Positions 25,171 through 33,462 of a stretch of 36,775 bases of DNA are shown piece after piece; within the stretch, counting starts at the first letter, position 1; each line of letters starts with the position of its first letter. Position numbers and translations under genes: made by a program. The notes under the pieces are model-generated. The model was given only the letters and a program-made list of their open reading frames with translations, did no database searches and was not told the origin of the DNA. Origin of the DNA: Azospirillum sp. TSO22-1 (GTDB taxonomy: Bacteria > Pseudomonadota > Alphaproteobacteria > Azospirillales > Azospirillaceae); the NCBI RefSeq assembly GCF_003116015.1, contig NZ_LGQZ01000121.1, positions 1 to 36,775 on the forward strand, written 5' to 3'.

Positions 25171-25196
25171 GGCGGCCCCTCATCGGGCCGCCTTTT
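25171..25196 (+). terminator. Terminator or attenuator before rpmF
   Basis: GGCGGCCC (25171-25178), six-base loop, GGGCCGCC (25185-25192), then TTTT. It sits between yceD (stop at 25076) and rpmF (start at 25223), genes normally in one operon, so it either separates transcripts or adjusts ribosomal-protein expression. Confidence 0.75.
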
Positions 25197-25222
25197 CCAA
25201 TGAGTTGATGTGAGTTACGGCC

Positions 25223-25402
25223 ATGGCTGTTCCGAAGAAGAAGACCTCCAAGTCGCGTCGCAACATGCGTCGTTCGCACCACGCGCTGTCGACCGCCTCG
25301 TACCATGAGTGCAAGAACTGCGGCGAGCTGACCCGCCCGCACCACGTCTGTGGGTCCTGCGGGCACTACGACCAGCGCGAAGTGGTTCAGCCGGCGGCCT
25401 GA
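25223..25402 (+). CDS. rpmF: 50S ribosomal protein L32
   Basis: The 59-residue large-subunit protein begins MAVPKKKTSKSRRNMRRSHH and ends QREVVQPAA. The zinc-type motif is YHECKNCGELTRPHHVCGSCG, with four cysteines (CxxC and CxxC), so this is the zinc-containing L32 form. Standard order yceD-rpmF-plsX-fabH. plsX begins 47 bp after its stop. Confidence 0.97.
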   Translation: MAVPKKKTSKSRRNMRRSHHALSTASYHECKNCGELTRPHHVCGSCGHYDQREVVQPAA

Positions 25403-25449
25403 CCGGTCCGGCCGGCCGCCACCCGTCAGTTCCAGGGAGCCTGTCCTCG

Positions 25450-26502
25450 GTGAGCCAGCGCCTGACCATAGCCCTTGATGCCATGGGGGGCGACCATGCC
25501 CCCGAGATGGTGGTCGCCGGGGCGAATCTCGCCCGCGAGCGATTCCCCGACGTGCATTACGTGCTGTACGGGGACTCCGCGCGGATCGAGCCGCTGCTGG
25601 CGAAGCATCCGGCGCTGAAGGGCGTGGCCACGGTGGTGCACACGGCCGAGGCGGTGGCCGGCGACGCGAAGCCCTCCGTGGCGTTGCGCACTGGGCGGCA
25701 GTCCAGCATGCGCCTCGCCATTGACGCGGTGGCGGCGGGCGGGGCGGCGGCGGTCGTCTCCGCCGGCAACACCGGCGCGCTGATGGCCATGGCCAAGTTC
25801 GTGCTGAAGACGCTGCCGGGCATCGACCGGCCGGCGATCGCGTCGTTCTTCCCGACGCAGCGCGGCGAGAGCGTCATGCTCGACCTCGGCGCCAACACCG
25901 AGTGCACGCCCGACAACCTCGTCCAGTTCGCGCTGATGGGGTCGGTCTTCGCGCGCACGGTGCTCGGCCTGACCGAGCCGACGGTGGGCCTGCTGAACAT
26001 CGGCTCGGAAGAGGTGAAGGGCAACGAGACGGTGCGCGCCGCCGCGGCGCGGCTGCGCGAGGCGCCGTTCCCCGGCCGCTTCTACGGCTTCGTCGAGGGC
26101 ACCGACATCGCGGCCGGCACCACCGACGTGATCGTCACCGACGGCTTCACCGGCAACGTCGCGCTGAAGACCGCCGAGGGCACGGCCAAGCTGTACGCGG
26201 AGTTCCTGCGCCGCACCTTCCAGTCCTCGCTGATGGCTAAGCTGGGCTACCTGCTGGCGCGCTCGGCCTTCACCAAGCTGAAGCAACGCGCCGACCCGCG
26301 CCGCTACAACGGCGCGATGTTCCTCGGCCTGCGCGGTGTATGCGTGAAGAGCCACGGCGGCACCGACGCCATCGGCTTCGCCAACGCCATCGGCGTGGCG
26401 GTGAATCTGGTGGCGCAGGGCTTCAACGAGAAGATCAAGGCCGAGATGCACCGCCTCGGCGGCGACGACACCCTCCCGGACACCAAGGCGGCAGCGGTCT
26501 GA
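25450..26502 (+). CDS. plsX: Phosphate acyltransferase PlsX
   Basis: Converts acyl-ACP to acyl-phosphate, the donor for glycerol-3-phosphate acylation by PlsY, in phospholipid synthesis. The 350-residue protein has TIALDAMGGDHAPEMVV (6-22), VVSAGNTGALMAMAKF, LDLGANTECTPDNLVQFA, LLNIGSEEVKGNE and VTDGFTGNVALKTAEG. Start is GTG at 25450 with GGGAG upstream. fabH follows after two bases, so the two are translationally close and link fatty acid and phospholipid synthesis. Confidence 0.96.
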   Translation: MSQRLTIALDAMGGDHAPEMVVAGANLARERFPDVHYVLYGDSARIEPLLAKHPALKGVATVVHTAEAVAGDAKPSVALRTGRQSSMRLAIDAVAAGGAAAVVSAGNTGALMAMAKFVLKTLPGIDRPAIASFFPTQRGESVMLDLGANTECTPDNLVQFALMGSVFARTVLGLTEPTVGLLNIGSEEVKGNETVRAAAARLREAPFPGRFYGFVEGTDIAAGTTDVIVTDGFTGNVALKTAEGTAKLYAEFLRRTFQSSLMAKLGYLLARSAFTKLKQRADPRRYNGAMFLGLRGVCVKSHGGTDAIGFANAIGVAVNLVAQGFNEKIKAEMHRLGGDDTLPDTKAAAV

Positions 26503-26504
26503 AC

Positions 26505-27479
26505 ATGGCGAAGCGTTCCCGGATCGTCGGCTGCGGGTCCTACCTGCCGGCCAACGCGGTCAGCAACAAGGACCTGGAGGCGCGTGTCGATACGTCGGAC
26601 GAGTGGATCGTCCAGCGCACCGGCATCCGCTCGCGCCACGTCGCGGCCGAGGGCGAGCTGACCTCCGACCTCGCGCTGGCGGCGGCCAGGGCGGCGCTGA
26701 ACCACGCCGGGATGGACGCCGCGTCGATCGACTGCATCGTCCTGGCCACCACCACGCCGGACAACACCTTCCCCTCCACCGCGACCAAGGTGCAGGCCGG
26801 GCTGGGGCTGACCCGCGGCTTCGCGCTCGACGTGCAGGCGGTGTGCGCCGGCTTCGTCTACGCGCTGTCGGTGGCCGATTCGTTCATCCGCACCGGTCAG
26901 GCGACGCGGGCGCTGGTGATCGGCGCCGAGACCTTCTCGCGCCTGCTCGACTGGAACGACCGCACCACGTGCGTGCTGTTCGGCGACGGCGCCGGCGCGG
27001 TGGTGCTGGAGGCGGCCGAGGGCAAGGGCGACGCGTCCGACCGCGCGCTGCTGTCCACGCACCTGCACTCGGACGGCCGCTACTACGATCTGCTGTACGT
27101 GGACGGCGGTGCGTCGAGCACCATGACCACGGGGCACGTGCGCATGCACGGCCAGGAGATTTTCCGCCACGCCGTCACCAAGCTGTCGGAGGTGGTGGAG
27201 GAGGCGCTGGTCGCCAACGGGCTGGAGCCGTCGGACATCGACTGGCTGGTGCCGCACCAGGCCAACCAGCGCATCATCGACGGCATCGCGCGCAAGCTGA
27301 AGCTGCCGTCCTCCAAGGTGGTGCTGACGGTGGACCGGCACGGCAACACCTCGGCCGCCTCGATCCCGCTGGCGTTGGCCGAGGCGGTGCACGACGGCCG
27401 CGTCAAGCGCGGCGACCTGATCCTGATGGAAGCCATCGGCGGCGGGTTGACCTGGGGCTCGGCGCTCGTCCGCTGGTAG
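26505..27479 (+). CDS. fabH: 3-oxoacyl-[acyl-carrier-protein] synthase III
   Basis: Initiates fatty acid synthesis by condensing acetyl-CoA with malonyl-ACP. The 324-residue thiolase-fold protein carries the full Cys-His-Asn triad: Cys114 in DVQAVCAGF, His251 in VPHQANQR and Asn281 in RHGNTSAAS. Start ATG two bases after the plsX stop. A weak hairpin follows the stop and then the ihfA promoter region. Confidence 0.97.
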   Translation: MAKRSRIVGCGSYLPANAVSNKDLEARVDTSDEWIVQRTGIRSRHVAAEGELTSDLALAAARAALNHAGMDAASIDCIVLATTTPDNTFPSTATKVQAGLGLTRGFALDVQAVCAGFVYALSVADSFIRTGQATRALVIGAETFSRLLDWNDRTTCVLFGDGAGAVVLEAAEGKGDASDRALLSTHLHSDGRYYDLLYVDGGASSTMTTGHVRMHGQEIFRHAVTKLSEVVEEALVANGLEPSDIDWLVPHQANQRIIDGIARKLKLPSSKVVLTVDRHGNTSAASIPLALAEAVHDGRVKRGDLILMEAIGGGLTWGSALVRW

Positions 27480-27488
27480 CAGGGCAAT

Positions 27489-27511
27489 CTTGGCTGTAAG
27501 GGCCAAGCTTT
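27489..27511 (+). terminator. Weak hairpin between fabH and ihfA
   Basis: CTTGGC (27489-27494) and GCCAAG (27502-27507) with a seven-base loop, then CTTTT. The short stem suggests only partial termination. Just downstream, TTGACG (27516-27521) could be a -35 for ihfA, though the -10 is unclear. Confidence 0.4.
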
Positions 27512-27574
27512 TGAATTGACGGTGTTCTCCGCGCGCATTACCGTTTCCTCCGGGGCTCGCGGGGGAGGCTGGAG

Positions 27575-27913
27575 ATGTCGCAGAACACCGTCACGCGTGC
27601 GCAGTTGAGCGAGGCCGTCTACCAGGAGGTGGGGCTGTCGCGCAACGAATCCGCCGATCTGGTCGAGAGCATTCTCGACGAGATCTCCGACGCGCTGGCG
27701 CGCGGCGAGATGGTGAAGATCTCCTCCTTCGGCAGCTTCCAGGTCCGCTCCAAGGGTGAGCGGGTGGGGCGCAACCCCAAGACGGGCGAGGAGGTGCCGA
27801 TCCTGCCGCGCCGGGTCCTGGTGTTCCGCGCCAGCCACGTGCTGAAGAACCGCATCAACGAGGGGTTGAACGCGGTCGAAGCGGCGCAGGCGCGCGTCAA
27901 GGCCGCGTCGTGA
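27575..27913 (+). CDS. ihfA: Integration host factor alpha subunit
   Basis: DNA-bending nucleoid protein that works as a heterodimer with IhfB in replication, recombination and sigma-54 transcription. The 112-residue protein has the HU/IHF fold: TVTRAQLSEAVYQEVGLSRNESADLV, VKISSFGSFQVRSKGERVGRNPKTGEEVPI (seen as several segments), and the C-terminal helix VLKNRINEG with an extra Ala-rich tail. GGGGAGGCTGGAG lies upstream of the ATG. Located between fabH and a MerR gene, the usual order in alphaproteobacteria (plsX-fabH-ihfA-merR). Confidence 0.96.
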   Translation: MSQNTVTRAQLSEAVYQEVGLSRNESADLVESILDEISDALARGEMVKISSFGSFQVRSKGERVGRNPKTGEEVPILPRRVLVFRASHVLKNRINEGLNAVEAAQARVKAAS

Positions 27914-27941
27914 GCGCGGGCGGGGCTCCTTCCGGATCGCA

Positions 27942-28442
27942 ATGACGGCAGGGGACCTTGGCAGACCCGTGGTTATGAAGTCCGCGACCGCCTTCCGCAC
28001 GATCAGCGAGGTGTCCAGCGACCTGGACGTGCCGCAGCACGTGCTGCGCTTCTGGGAGACCAAGTTCCCGCAGATCCGTCCGCTGAAGCGCGGCGGTGGC
28101 CGGCGCTATTACCGGCCGGAGGACGTCGACTTGCTGCGCCGGATCCAGGGTCTGCTGTACCAGGAGGGCTACACGATCAAGGGCGTGCAGCGCCTGTTGA
28201 AGGAGCGCCGCGGCACGCTGCCGTCCGGCCCCGCGCCGCGCCCGCCCGCCGACGAGGTGGATGACGAGCCGGCGACTCCGGATCTGTTCGCCGACGACTC
28301 TGCGGAGATGGCCGCGGAGATGGACGAGGCCGACGAGGCGCCATCCACGCTGTCCGACCACGCCCGCCGGGAGATCGAGGCGGTGGTGGATGAACTGCGC
28401 CGCTTGCGGGCGTTGCTGGGCCGCGGGCGGGGCGCGTCGTGA
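27942..28442 (+). CDS. MerR family transcriptional regulator
   Basis: A MerR-type regulator of 166 residues from ATG 27942, or 155 from ATG 27975 (MKSATAFRTISEVS), which fits the family N-terminus better. Winged helix: TISEVSSDLDVPQHVLRFWETKFPQIRP, then GGGRRYYRPEDVDLLRRIQGLLYQEGYTI. An acidic, Pro/Ala-rich linker leads to a C-terminal helix (ARREIEAVVDELRRLRALLGR) that probably mediates dimerisation. No effector-binding cysteines or domain are visible, unlike metal-sensing MerR proteins. The gene directly follows ihfA and precedes tRNA-Pro, a conserved alphaproteobacterial position. Confidence 0.9.
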   Translation: MTAGDLGRPVVMKSATAFRTISEVSSDLDVPQHVLRFWETKFPQIRPLKRGGGRRYYRPEDVDLLRRIQGLLYQEGYTIKGVQRLLKERRGTLPSGPAPRPPADEVDDEPATPDLFADDSAEMAAEMDEADEAPSTLSDHARREIEAVVDELRRLRALLGRGRGAS

Positions 28443-28521
28443 AGGCGAAAAAAGGTCACGGGAAACCGTTGCGTCCCCCTACGGGCGCCGCTATAGTCCC
28501 GGCCCACCCCGGTTCCAGGTA

Positions 28522-28598
28522 CGGAGCGTAGCGCAGCCTGGTAGCGCATCAGACTGGGGGTCTGGGGGTCGCAGGTTCGAATCCTGTCGCTCCGACCA
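28522..28598 (+). tRNA. tRNA-Pro(GGG)
   Basis: A 77-nt cloverleaf with encoded CCA. Acceptor stem CGGAGCG pairs with CGCTCCG; D-arm GCGC...GCGC with AGCCTGGTA loop; anticodon stem TCAGA/TCTGG with loop CTGGGGG giving anticodon GGG; T-arm GCAGG-TTCGAAT-CCTGT; discriminator A then CCA. Reads CCC and CCU proline codons. It marks the border between conserved core genes and the accessory segment to the right. Confidence 0.95.
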
Positions 28599-28613
28599 TT
28601 CTGGAACCGGCAA

Positions 28614-28650
28614 GAAGGCCTCGAAGTCATTGAACTTCGGGGCCTTTTTT
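28614..28650 (+). terminator. Intrinsic terminator of tRNA-Pro
   Basis: AGGCCTCGAAGT pairs with ACTTCGGGGCCT (one G-U pair) around a six-base loop, followed by six T's (28645-28650), 16 bp after the tRNA. Confidence 0.9.
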
Positions 28651-29139
28651 GTTGTTGGCGGTGCTCCCTTTCACGATCAAAGCGGCTGTGTGAGCAGAGC
28701 TGTCCGGCTCCAGCAATCACCCAGCAATCACCGGGTGCCCCATGAGAGCGCGTTGAGGGCGACTCCGGCGCACAGCGCCGGATCGGGCTCCACGAGCCAA
28801 GGCCCGCCGAGCTGCGTCGTTGCGCGTCTCGTCCGCTTCGGTGACGACCTTTGCCGCAAATCCATACGGCAGGCCTGCGGCCTCGGTCCATCGAATCGGC
28901 GCGGGATTGCCACCCGTACCGATCCTGTGTGGGGGAGAGCGGGCGTTGCCCGCTCTCCCCCGCGAGGGCCGCCTGTTGCCAGGCAGGGCCGCCGGCTCAG
29001 GGCACGGCACGTGCCCCTCGCCCAGGCAACCCGGCCCGGCGCGCCGTCCCTCGCCCCCCACTCACCCACCGCTCGCGCGGCCCCGGGAAGCAGCAGCGGC
29101 TTGCTGCTGCTTCGCAGCTTCAAGAGAGGGAAGTGAACC
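28651..29139. other. 489-bp region between tRNA-Pro and the parB relic
   Basis: No convincing gene on either strand. It holds a perfect 13-bp hairpin GGGGGAGAGCGGG/CCCGCTCTCCCCC (28931-28961) and, just before the parB relic, an 11-bp hairpin GAAGCAGCAGC/GCTGCTGCTTC (29087-29113). Such hairpin-rich leaders are typical upstream of plasmid or integrative-element genes. Confidence 0.5.
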
Positions 29140-30359
29140 ATGAGCACCCAGCGCGTTCCCCTGTCCCAGCTTCTCCCGCCCACCAGCAACCCGCGCAAGC
29201 GCATCGACCCCGCCGGCATCTGGAGCGTTACAGCGGCACCTTCACCTCCAACCTGTTCGCCGAAGCGGAGGCGACCTACTTCGACGACGCCGAGCAGTTC
29301 CACGCCTTGCAGCGGCAGGCGGTCGAGGCGATGGCGGCCGAGCGTTCGAAGACAGTCGCCTTCGTGGATGTGTTCGACACGCAGGGGGTGTCGTGGTGGC
29401 ACTACCGCGCGGCGCAGGACGGGGAGAGCGGCGGTGTGGTGATCAACCTGACGCCGGCCGGCCGGGTCGAGGTGCGCGACGGGCTGGTGCGTCACGAGGT
29501 GCAGCGCACCGTCGCCGCCGAGACGCGGGAGAGCCCGCTGGCGACGCGCCGGGAGCGCCCGGAATACCCGTCCTGGCTGGTCCGCCACATGGCCGCGCAC
29601 AAGACCCTGGCGGTGCAGACGCTGCTGATCGCCGCCCGGCGCACGGCCAAGCAGGTGGCGGTGGCGATGCTGATGCGCGGTGCCGATGGTCACCACGGCC
29701 GGGTGTCGGTGGAGGCGCACCCCGCCCTTGCGCTGTTCTCGGGCGAGGACGGTCGGCCGCGCAGTCATGATGCCGTCGAGGCGGCAGCCGCGCATTTCGA
29801 GCGGATGCTGGGGCCGACGCCGGCCGAGGACGACGAGCCCGCCTATGGTCCGCGCCGCCGGGGCGCCTGGGAGCGGCTGGTGGACGAGCCGAAGGACGGC
29901 GCCGATCTGTACGAGCGGGTCAAGCGGCTGAGCGACGAGGACCTGGATGGCTTGCACCTGCTGCTGACCATCCTCGCCTTTGGTCAGGGCGACCTGGACG
30001 CCATCGACCACGGCGACAGCCTGTTCAACCGGGTGGCGCACGACCTCGGCACCGACATGCGCGACTGGTGGCGGCCGGACGAGACCTTCCTCGGCGGGCG
30101 CACCCGCGACCAGATCTGCACCATCGCCATGGAGAGCGGCGCCACGGTGAGCATGGCGCGGCTGTCGGACTACAAGAAATCCGGTCTGGTCACCGCGCTG
30201 GCGAAGCACTTCGAGCGCACGGCGGACGCCGGGGATGACGCGCAGGATTGGCAGATCAAGGGCCGCGACTGGCTCCCCAGCGCCATGCGGTTCGGTCCCG
30301 AACCAGAGTCGAGAGCCGAGAACAAACCGGACGCGGACCTGCCGGCTGCGGCCGAGTAG
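29140..30359 (+). pseudogene. ParB-like partition/nuclease-domain gene with internal deletion
   Basis: The ATG at 29140 (GAGAGGGAAG upstream) opens MSTQRVPLSQLLPPTSNPRKRIDPAGI, the start of a ParB/Srx-domain protein of the kind carried by plasmids and integrative elements. After about 27 codons, near 29218-29222, this frame runs into non-family sequence, while the frame shifted by one base continues with LERYSGTFTSNLFAEAEATYF and about 380 further residues to the stop at 30357-30359. That second part matches the C-terminal half of such large ParB-like proteins. So the ParB catalytic/DNA-binding core is missing and the halves are out of frame. The C-terminal part remains open over more than 1 kb, suggesting a recent deletion or a selected remnant. 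Confidence 0.75.
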
Positions 30360-30368
30360 AAACGAGAC

Positions 30369-30436
30369 GCCGCCCTCCTCCGGGAGGGCGGCCCCCGCCC
30401 GGAAAATTCGCACCGGCCGCCTGGGGCGGCCGGTGC
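30369..30436 (+). terminator. Tandem hairpins after the parB relic
   Basis: GCCGCCCTCC/GGAGGGCGGC (30369-30392) and GCACCGGCCGCC/GGCGGCCGGTGC (30410-30436) lie directly behind the stop. Neither has a long T run, but the pair is a probable transcription end. Confidence 0.6.
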
Positions 30437-30752
30437 TCCTTCGCCTTGCCGTTTTCATGCCCAACCATGTGGGCATGCGCCACTTCGCTCCAAGCAGCGC
30501 CGGTAAGCGGGATGTCCACGCTGAGCCCCCAGCCGGTTCCGCTTCGCGCCACGAGCAGATAGGAGGTACTGAGCCCTTCCACCCTCGCCAACCGGCGCAG
30601 CCATCTGCCTGTCATTCAGGGCGACTACCAGGGGCGCCGCAAACATGGCGTTGATTATCGCCGTTCCGTCTGGAGGAAGCCCGGCTCGCCGGCCCAGCTA
30701 ACCGGCCGAAGTGGACCCGGCGTGGTGCATGCCGATTCAGGACGCACTGGAG
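30437..30752. other. 316-bp gap between the parB relic and lysR
   Basis: I see no supported gene. A strong ribosome-binding-like AGGAGG (30558-30563) is not followed by a usable start codon. The downstream frame around 30600-30700 reads VIQGDYQGRRKHGVDYRRSV, which may be a fragment of a lost coding region. Confidence 0.4.
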
Positions 30753-31646
30753 TCACGCGCGATGGCGCAGCGCGTCAGCCAAGGCGACAAACGCCGGTGA
30801 AGATTGCCGGCGGCTCGGGTAGTAGAGATGGTAGCCATCCCAATAGGGCGACCAGTCCTGAAGGACGCGCACCAGCCGGCCGTCGGCGACGTACGGCAAG
30901 ATGATCTCTTCGGGAATGTAGGCGAGGCCGAAGCCATCCAGCGTCGCGTCGAGCGCGTTGAAGATGTTGTTGAAGATCAGTTGCCCCTCGACGCGGATCT
31001 TGATCTCGCGCCCATTTTCCTCGAACTCCCACGCGTAGAGCCCGCCGAAGCTTGGAAGCCGGAAATTGATGCAGGTGTGGCCGACGAGGTCCTTCGGGTG
31101 TGTCGGCTTCGGATGGTCGGCGAAGTAGGATGTCGCCCCGACGACCGCCAGACAGAAATCCGGGCCGATCCGGGCGGAGATCATGTCCTTGGCGAGGTGC
31201 TCGCCCATGCGCACGCCGGCGTCGTAACGCTCGGTGACGATGTCGGTCAGCCCATTGTCGAGCACCAGCTCGACCTTGATGTCGGGATACTGCGGCAGGA
31301 AGTTCCGCAGCTTCGGCCACAGGACATGCTTGATCGCATAGTCGGCGGCCGCGATGCGGATGGTGCCCGCCGGCTTGTCACGCAACGCGCTGAGCGCTTC
31401 CACCTGGGTCTCGATCTCGTCGAAGTGCGGACCGATGCTTTCGAGCAAGCGTTGGCCGGCCTCGGTAGGGGAGACGGCGCGCGTTGTGCGGGTGAGCAGG
31501 CGGACGCCGAGCCTGGCCTCGAGCTGGCGGATGGTGTGGCTCAACGCCGACTGCGAGACCCCGACCTTGGCCGCGGCCCTCGTGAAGCTGCGCTCCCGGG
31601 CGACCGCCAGGAAGGCGAGCAGGTCGTTGACGTTCTGGCGCGCCAT
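30753..31646 (-). CDS. LysR family transcriptional regulator
   Basis: A 297-residue LysR-type regulator with N-terminal winged HTH (MARQNVNDLLAFLAVARERS, then FTRAAAKVGVSQSALSHTIRQLE; residues 1-62) and an effector domain (about 90-295: IRIAAADYAIKHVLWPKL, VELVLDNGLTDIVTERYDAGVRMG). It resembles the regulators of oxidoreductase/efflux gene sets, with 'RLGVRLLTRTTRAVSPTEAG' typical of the YafC/DmlR-like branch. A dyad ATGA-N7-TCAT lies 3 bp before its start codon, over the ribosome-binding site, and two more copies lie in the hydrolase/MFS divergent promoter, implying autoregulation and control of the neighbours. Same direction as the cyclophilin-like gene, 67 bp downstream of it. Confidence 0.94.
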   Translation of the reverse strand: MARQNVNDLLAFLAVARERSFTRAAAKVGVSQSALSHTIRQLEARLGVRLLTRTTRAVSPTEAGQRLLESIGPHFDEIETQVEALSALRDKPAGTIRIAAADYAIKHVLWPKLRNFLPQYPDIKVELVLDNGLTDIVTERYDAGVRMGEHLAKDMISARIGPDFCLAVVGATSYFADHPKPTHPKDLVGHTCINFRLPSFGGLYAWEFEENGREIKIRVEGQLIFNNIFNALDATLDGFGLAYIPEEIILPYVADGRLVRVLQDWSPYWDGYHLYYPSRRQSSPAFVALADALRHRA

Positions 31647-31648
31647 TC

Positions 31649-31663
31649 ATGAAGCCCCCTCAT
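31649..31663. promoter_or_regulatory. LysR-type dyad ATGA-N7-TCAT, site 3 (lysR leader)
   Basis: ATGAAGCCCCCTCAT: T-N11-A box with TGA/TCA arms immediately upstream of the lysR start at 31646, overlapping the minus-strand GAGGGGG ribosome-binding site. It matches the arms of the two sites at 33396 and 33463. Confidence 0.5.
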
Positions 31664-31713
31664 GGTGAGGACTTCATTATACGCGCAACGGGGTGCGGTG
31701 GCAGCGCGGTCGT

Positions 31714-32124
31714 TCACCGCGCGTGCTGCACCTGGACTGAGATCGGACCGGGGCGGTCGAAGATCGACACATCGCCGGTCACCGTGCCGAGGATGACGAT
31801 GCCCGGTTGAGGGACGCGACCGCCGCGATAGTAAATCACAAAGTGATCGGGACCCCACAGGCCGAGCGTTCCGACGGAAAAGTCGCGCTGCCGCGCAACC
31901 TCCGGCAGGGCGGCCGGCAGAGTGCCGGTCTTTTCCTGGCGCAGGTGATCCCGCATCTCGATGGTGACCGGCAGCATCTGCGCCAGCGATCGTGCGGCAG
32001 CGTTGTCGGCCAGTTCGGCCGTGACCGTTCCCCAGTCGGAGGAGATCAGGATGCTGTCCTGTGCCATGGCATGTCCTGTCGCGAGGAGTACGAGGCTGGC
32101 GGCAATCGACGGCAGGGGTCGCAT
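31714..32124 (-). CDS. Secreted cyclophilin-like fold protein
   Basis: A 136-residue protein with signal peptide MRPLPSIAASLVLLATGHAMA, cleavage near residue 21. The mature part has the small cyclophilin-like barrel seen in standalone bacterial proteins: SSDWGTVTAELADNAAARSLAQMLPVTIEMRD (read in parts), QRDFSVGTLGLWGPDHFVIYYRGGRVPQPGIVILGTV (in parts). These proteins lack peptidyl-prolyl isomerase residues and commonly sit beside carboxymuconolactone-decarboxylase-like and oxidoreductase genes, as here. Start ATG is preceded by GGAGA at 6-7 bases. It lies between the hydrolase (43 bp upstream) and lysR on the same strand, so they may be co-transcribed. Function unknown. Confidence 0.85.
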   Translation of the reverse strand: MRPLPSIAASLVLLATGHAMAQDSILISSDWGTVTAELADNAAARSLAQMLPVTIEMRDHLRQEKTGTLPAALPEVARQRDFSVGTLGLWGPDHFVIYYRGGRVPQPGIVILGTVTGDVSIFDRPGPISVQVQHAR

Positions 32125-32167
32125 GGCGCTCTCCGCTGAGTTTTGACGCCGGGTGGGACGCGGGCGC

Positions 32168-33286
32168 CTACGCGGCGAGGTGCTGATTGAAGAAGCTGGC
32201 CAGCTTGTCGAACGGGATCAGGTCCACGCGGTCGTAGAGATCGACGTGCCCGGCACCCGGGACCCAGACAAGCTCCTTCGGCTCGGCGGCACGCCGGTAC
32301 GCGTCCTCGCTGAACTCCTTGGAGTGGGCTTGGTCGCCGCTGATGAACAGCATCGGACGGGGAGAAATCGTCTCGATGTCGTTGAACGGGTAGAAGTTCA
32401 TGAACTTGACGTTGCTGGACAGCGTCGGATGCGTGGTCATCGCGGGTGAACCGCCTGTGGGCGTGAATTCGCCCCGCGGCGTGCGGTAGAAGTCGTAGAA
32501 TTCGCGCTGAATGGGGTGGGTGTCCGCGGTCAGCTCATGCACCGTCCCGCTGGTGTATTTGGTCTCGCCGCCGGTGAACTCCACATAGCGCTGCTCGGCG
32601 GCCTCCGCGATGATCCGCTTGCGCTGCTCGACAGTTTGGGAGTGCCGGAGCGCATCGCGGTTGGCGGCGCCCATGTCATACATGCTGACCGTCGCGATGG
32701 CCCGCAGGCGCGGGTCGATCTTGGCGGCGCTGATGACGAAGCTCCCGCTGCCGCAAATTCCGATTGCGCCGATCCGCGCCCGGTCGACGAACGGCCGGGT
32801 GCCCAGGAAATCGACCGCCGCGCTGAACGCCTCGGCATAGACGTCCGGCGAGACCAGGTTGCGAGGCTGACCATCGCTCTCGCCCCAGAACGGCAGATCG
32901 ATGGCCATGGCGACGAATCCCCGTTCCGCCATCTTCGTGGCGTACAGGTTGGCACTCTGCTCCTTCACCGCGCCCATCGGATGCCCGACGACGACCGCCG
33001 GACTCTTCGCATTCCGGTCGAGGGTCTTGGGCGTGAAGAGATTCCCGGCGACGTCCATCCGATACTGGTTCTTGAAGGTGACCTTCTGGAGGCTCACCCG
33101 GTCGCTGGTGTAGAAGTTGTTCGCACCGTTCGACAGGTCCTGAGCCACCGCAACCGGCAGGTCGAGGACCGATATCGTGCCCAGCGCCGCAATGCCGGCG
33201 CCGGTCATCTTCAGCAGGCTGCGCCGGTCGATGTCCATGCCGGCATGCGCTTCCACGGTGCGGTCGTCCGCGTTTTGCCTGTTCAT
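32168..33286 (-). CDS. Exported alpha/beta hydrolase with Tat-type signal
   Basis: A 372-residue alpha/beta hydrolase. The N-terminal twin-arginine-type sequence DIDRRSLLKMTGAGIAALG (residues 18-36) predicts Tat export; cleavage probably near AVAQ (49). The core shows PAVVVGHPMGAVKEQ (97-110), the nucleophile elbow GICGSGS with Cys178 where most relatives have Ser, FISGDQAHSKEF with the likely acid Asp, and GAGHVDLYDR with the His. The Cys elbow recalls dienelactone hydrolases. ATG at 33286 has AGGAG 8 bases upstream and is preferred over ATG 33238, which would start directly at the Tat motif. Divergent from the MFS gene across two LysR-type boxes. Confidence 0.9.
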   Translation of the reverse strand: MNRQNADDRTVEAHAGMDIDRRSLLKMTGAGIAALGTISVLDLPVAVAQDLSNGANNFYTSDRVSLQKVTFKNQYRMDVAGNLFTPKTLDRNAKSPAVVVGHPMGAVKEQSANLYATKMAERGFVAMAIDLPFWGESDGQPRNLVSPDVYAEAFSAAVDFLGTRPFVDRARIGAIGICGSGSFVISAAKIDPRLRAIATVSMYDMGAANRDALRHSQTVEQRKRIIAEAAEQRYVEFTGGETKYTSGTVHELTADTHPIQREFYDFYRTPRGEFTPTGGSPAMTTHPTLSSNVKFMNFYPFNDIETISPRPMLFISGDQAHSKEFSEDAYRRAAEPKELVWVPGAGHVDLYDRVDLIPFDKLASFFNQHLAA

Positions 33287-33395
33287 TGCAGTGGCTCCTT
33301 TCTCGCCCGGGCTTCCCTACCGGCTTGGCTGCTTCACGGCGGAAATCTAGGCGATGCGGAGCGCGCGCATTAGACGGCGCGTTTTGCTTGTCGTT

Positions 33396-33410
33396 ATGAA
33401 TTCCGCTCAT
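33396..33410. promoter_or_regulatory. LysR-type dyad ATGA-N7-TCAT, site 1
   Basis: ATGAATTCCGCTCAT is a T-N11-A box with TGA/TCA arms, 110 bp upstream of the hydrolase start. It shares 12 of 15 bases with site 2. Confidence 0.6.
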
Positions 33411-33462
33411 CAATCGGCGGCGGCCGAGCCGGATTTGGGGGCGGGGAGCGCCGCGGTGATTG

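Noticed and set aside
28728..30476. 582-residue minus-strand frame opposite the parB relic
   Set aside because: Runs through terminator hairpins and is antisense to ParB-like sequence; composition is non-protein-like.
30256..30615. 119-residue minus-strand frame after the parB relic
   Set aside because: About half of it crosses two terminator hairpins and the parB 3' end; the remaining LLVARSGTGWGLSVDIPL part is suggestive but cannot be supported.
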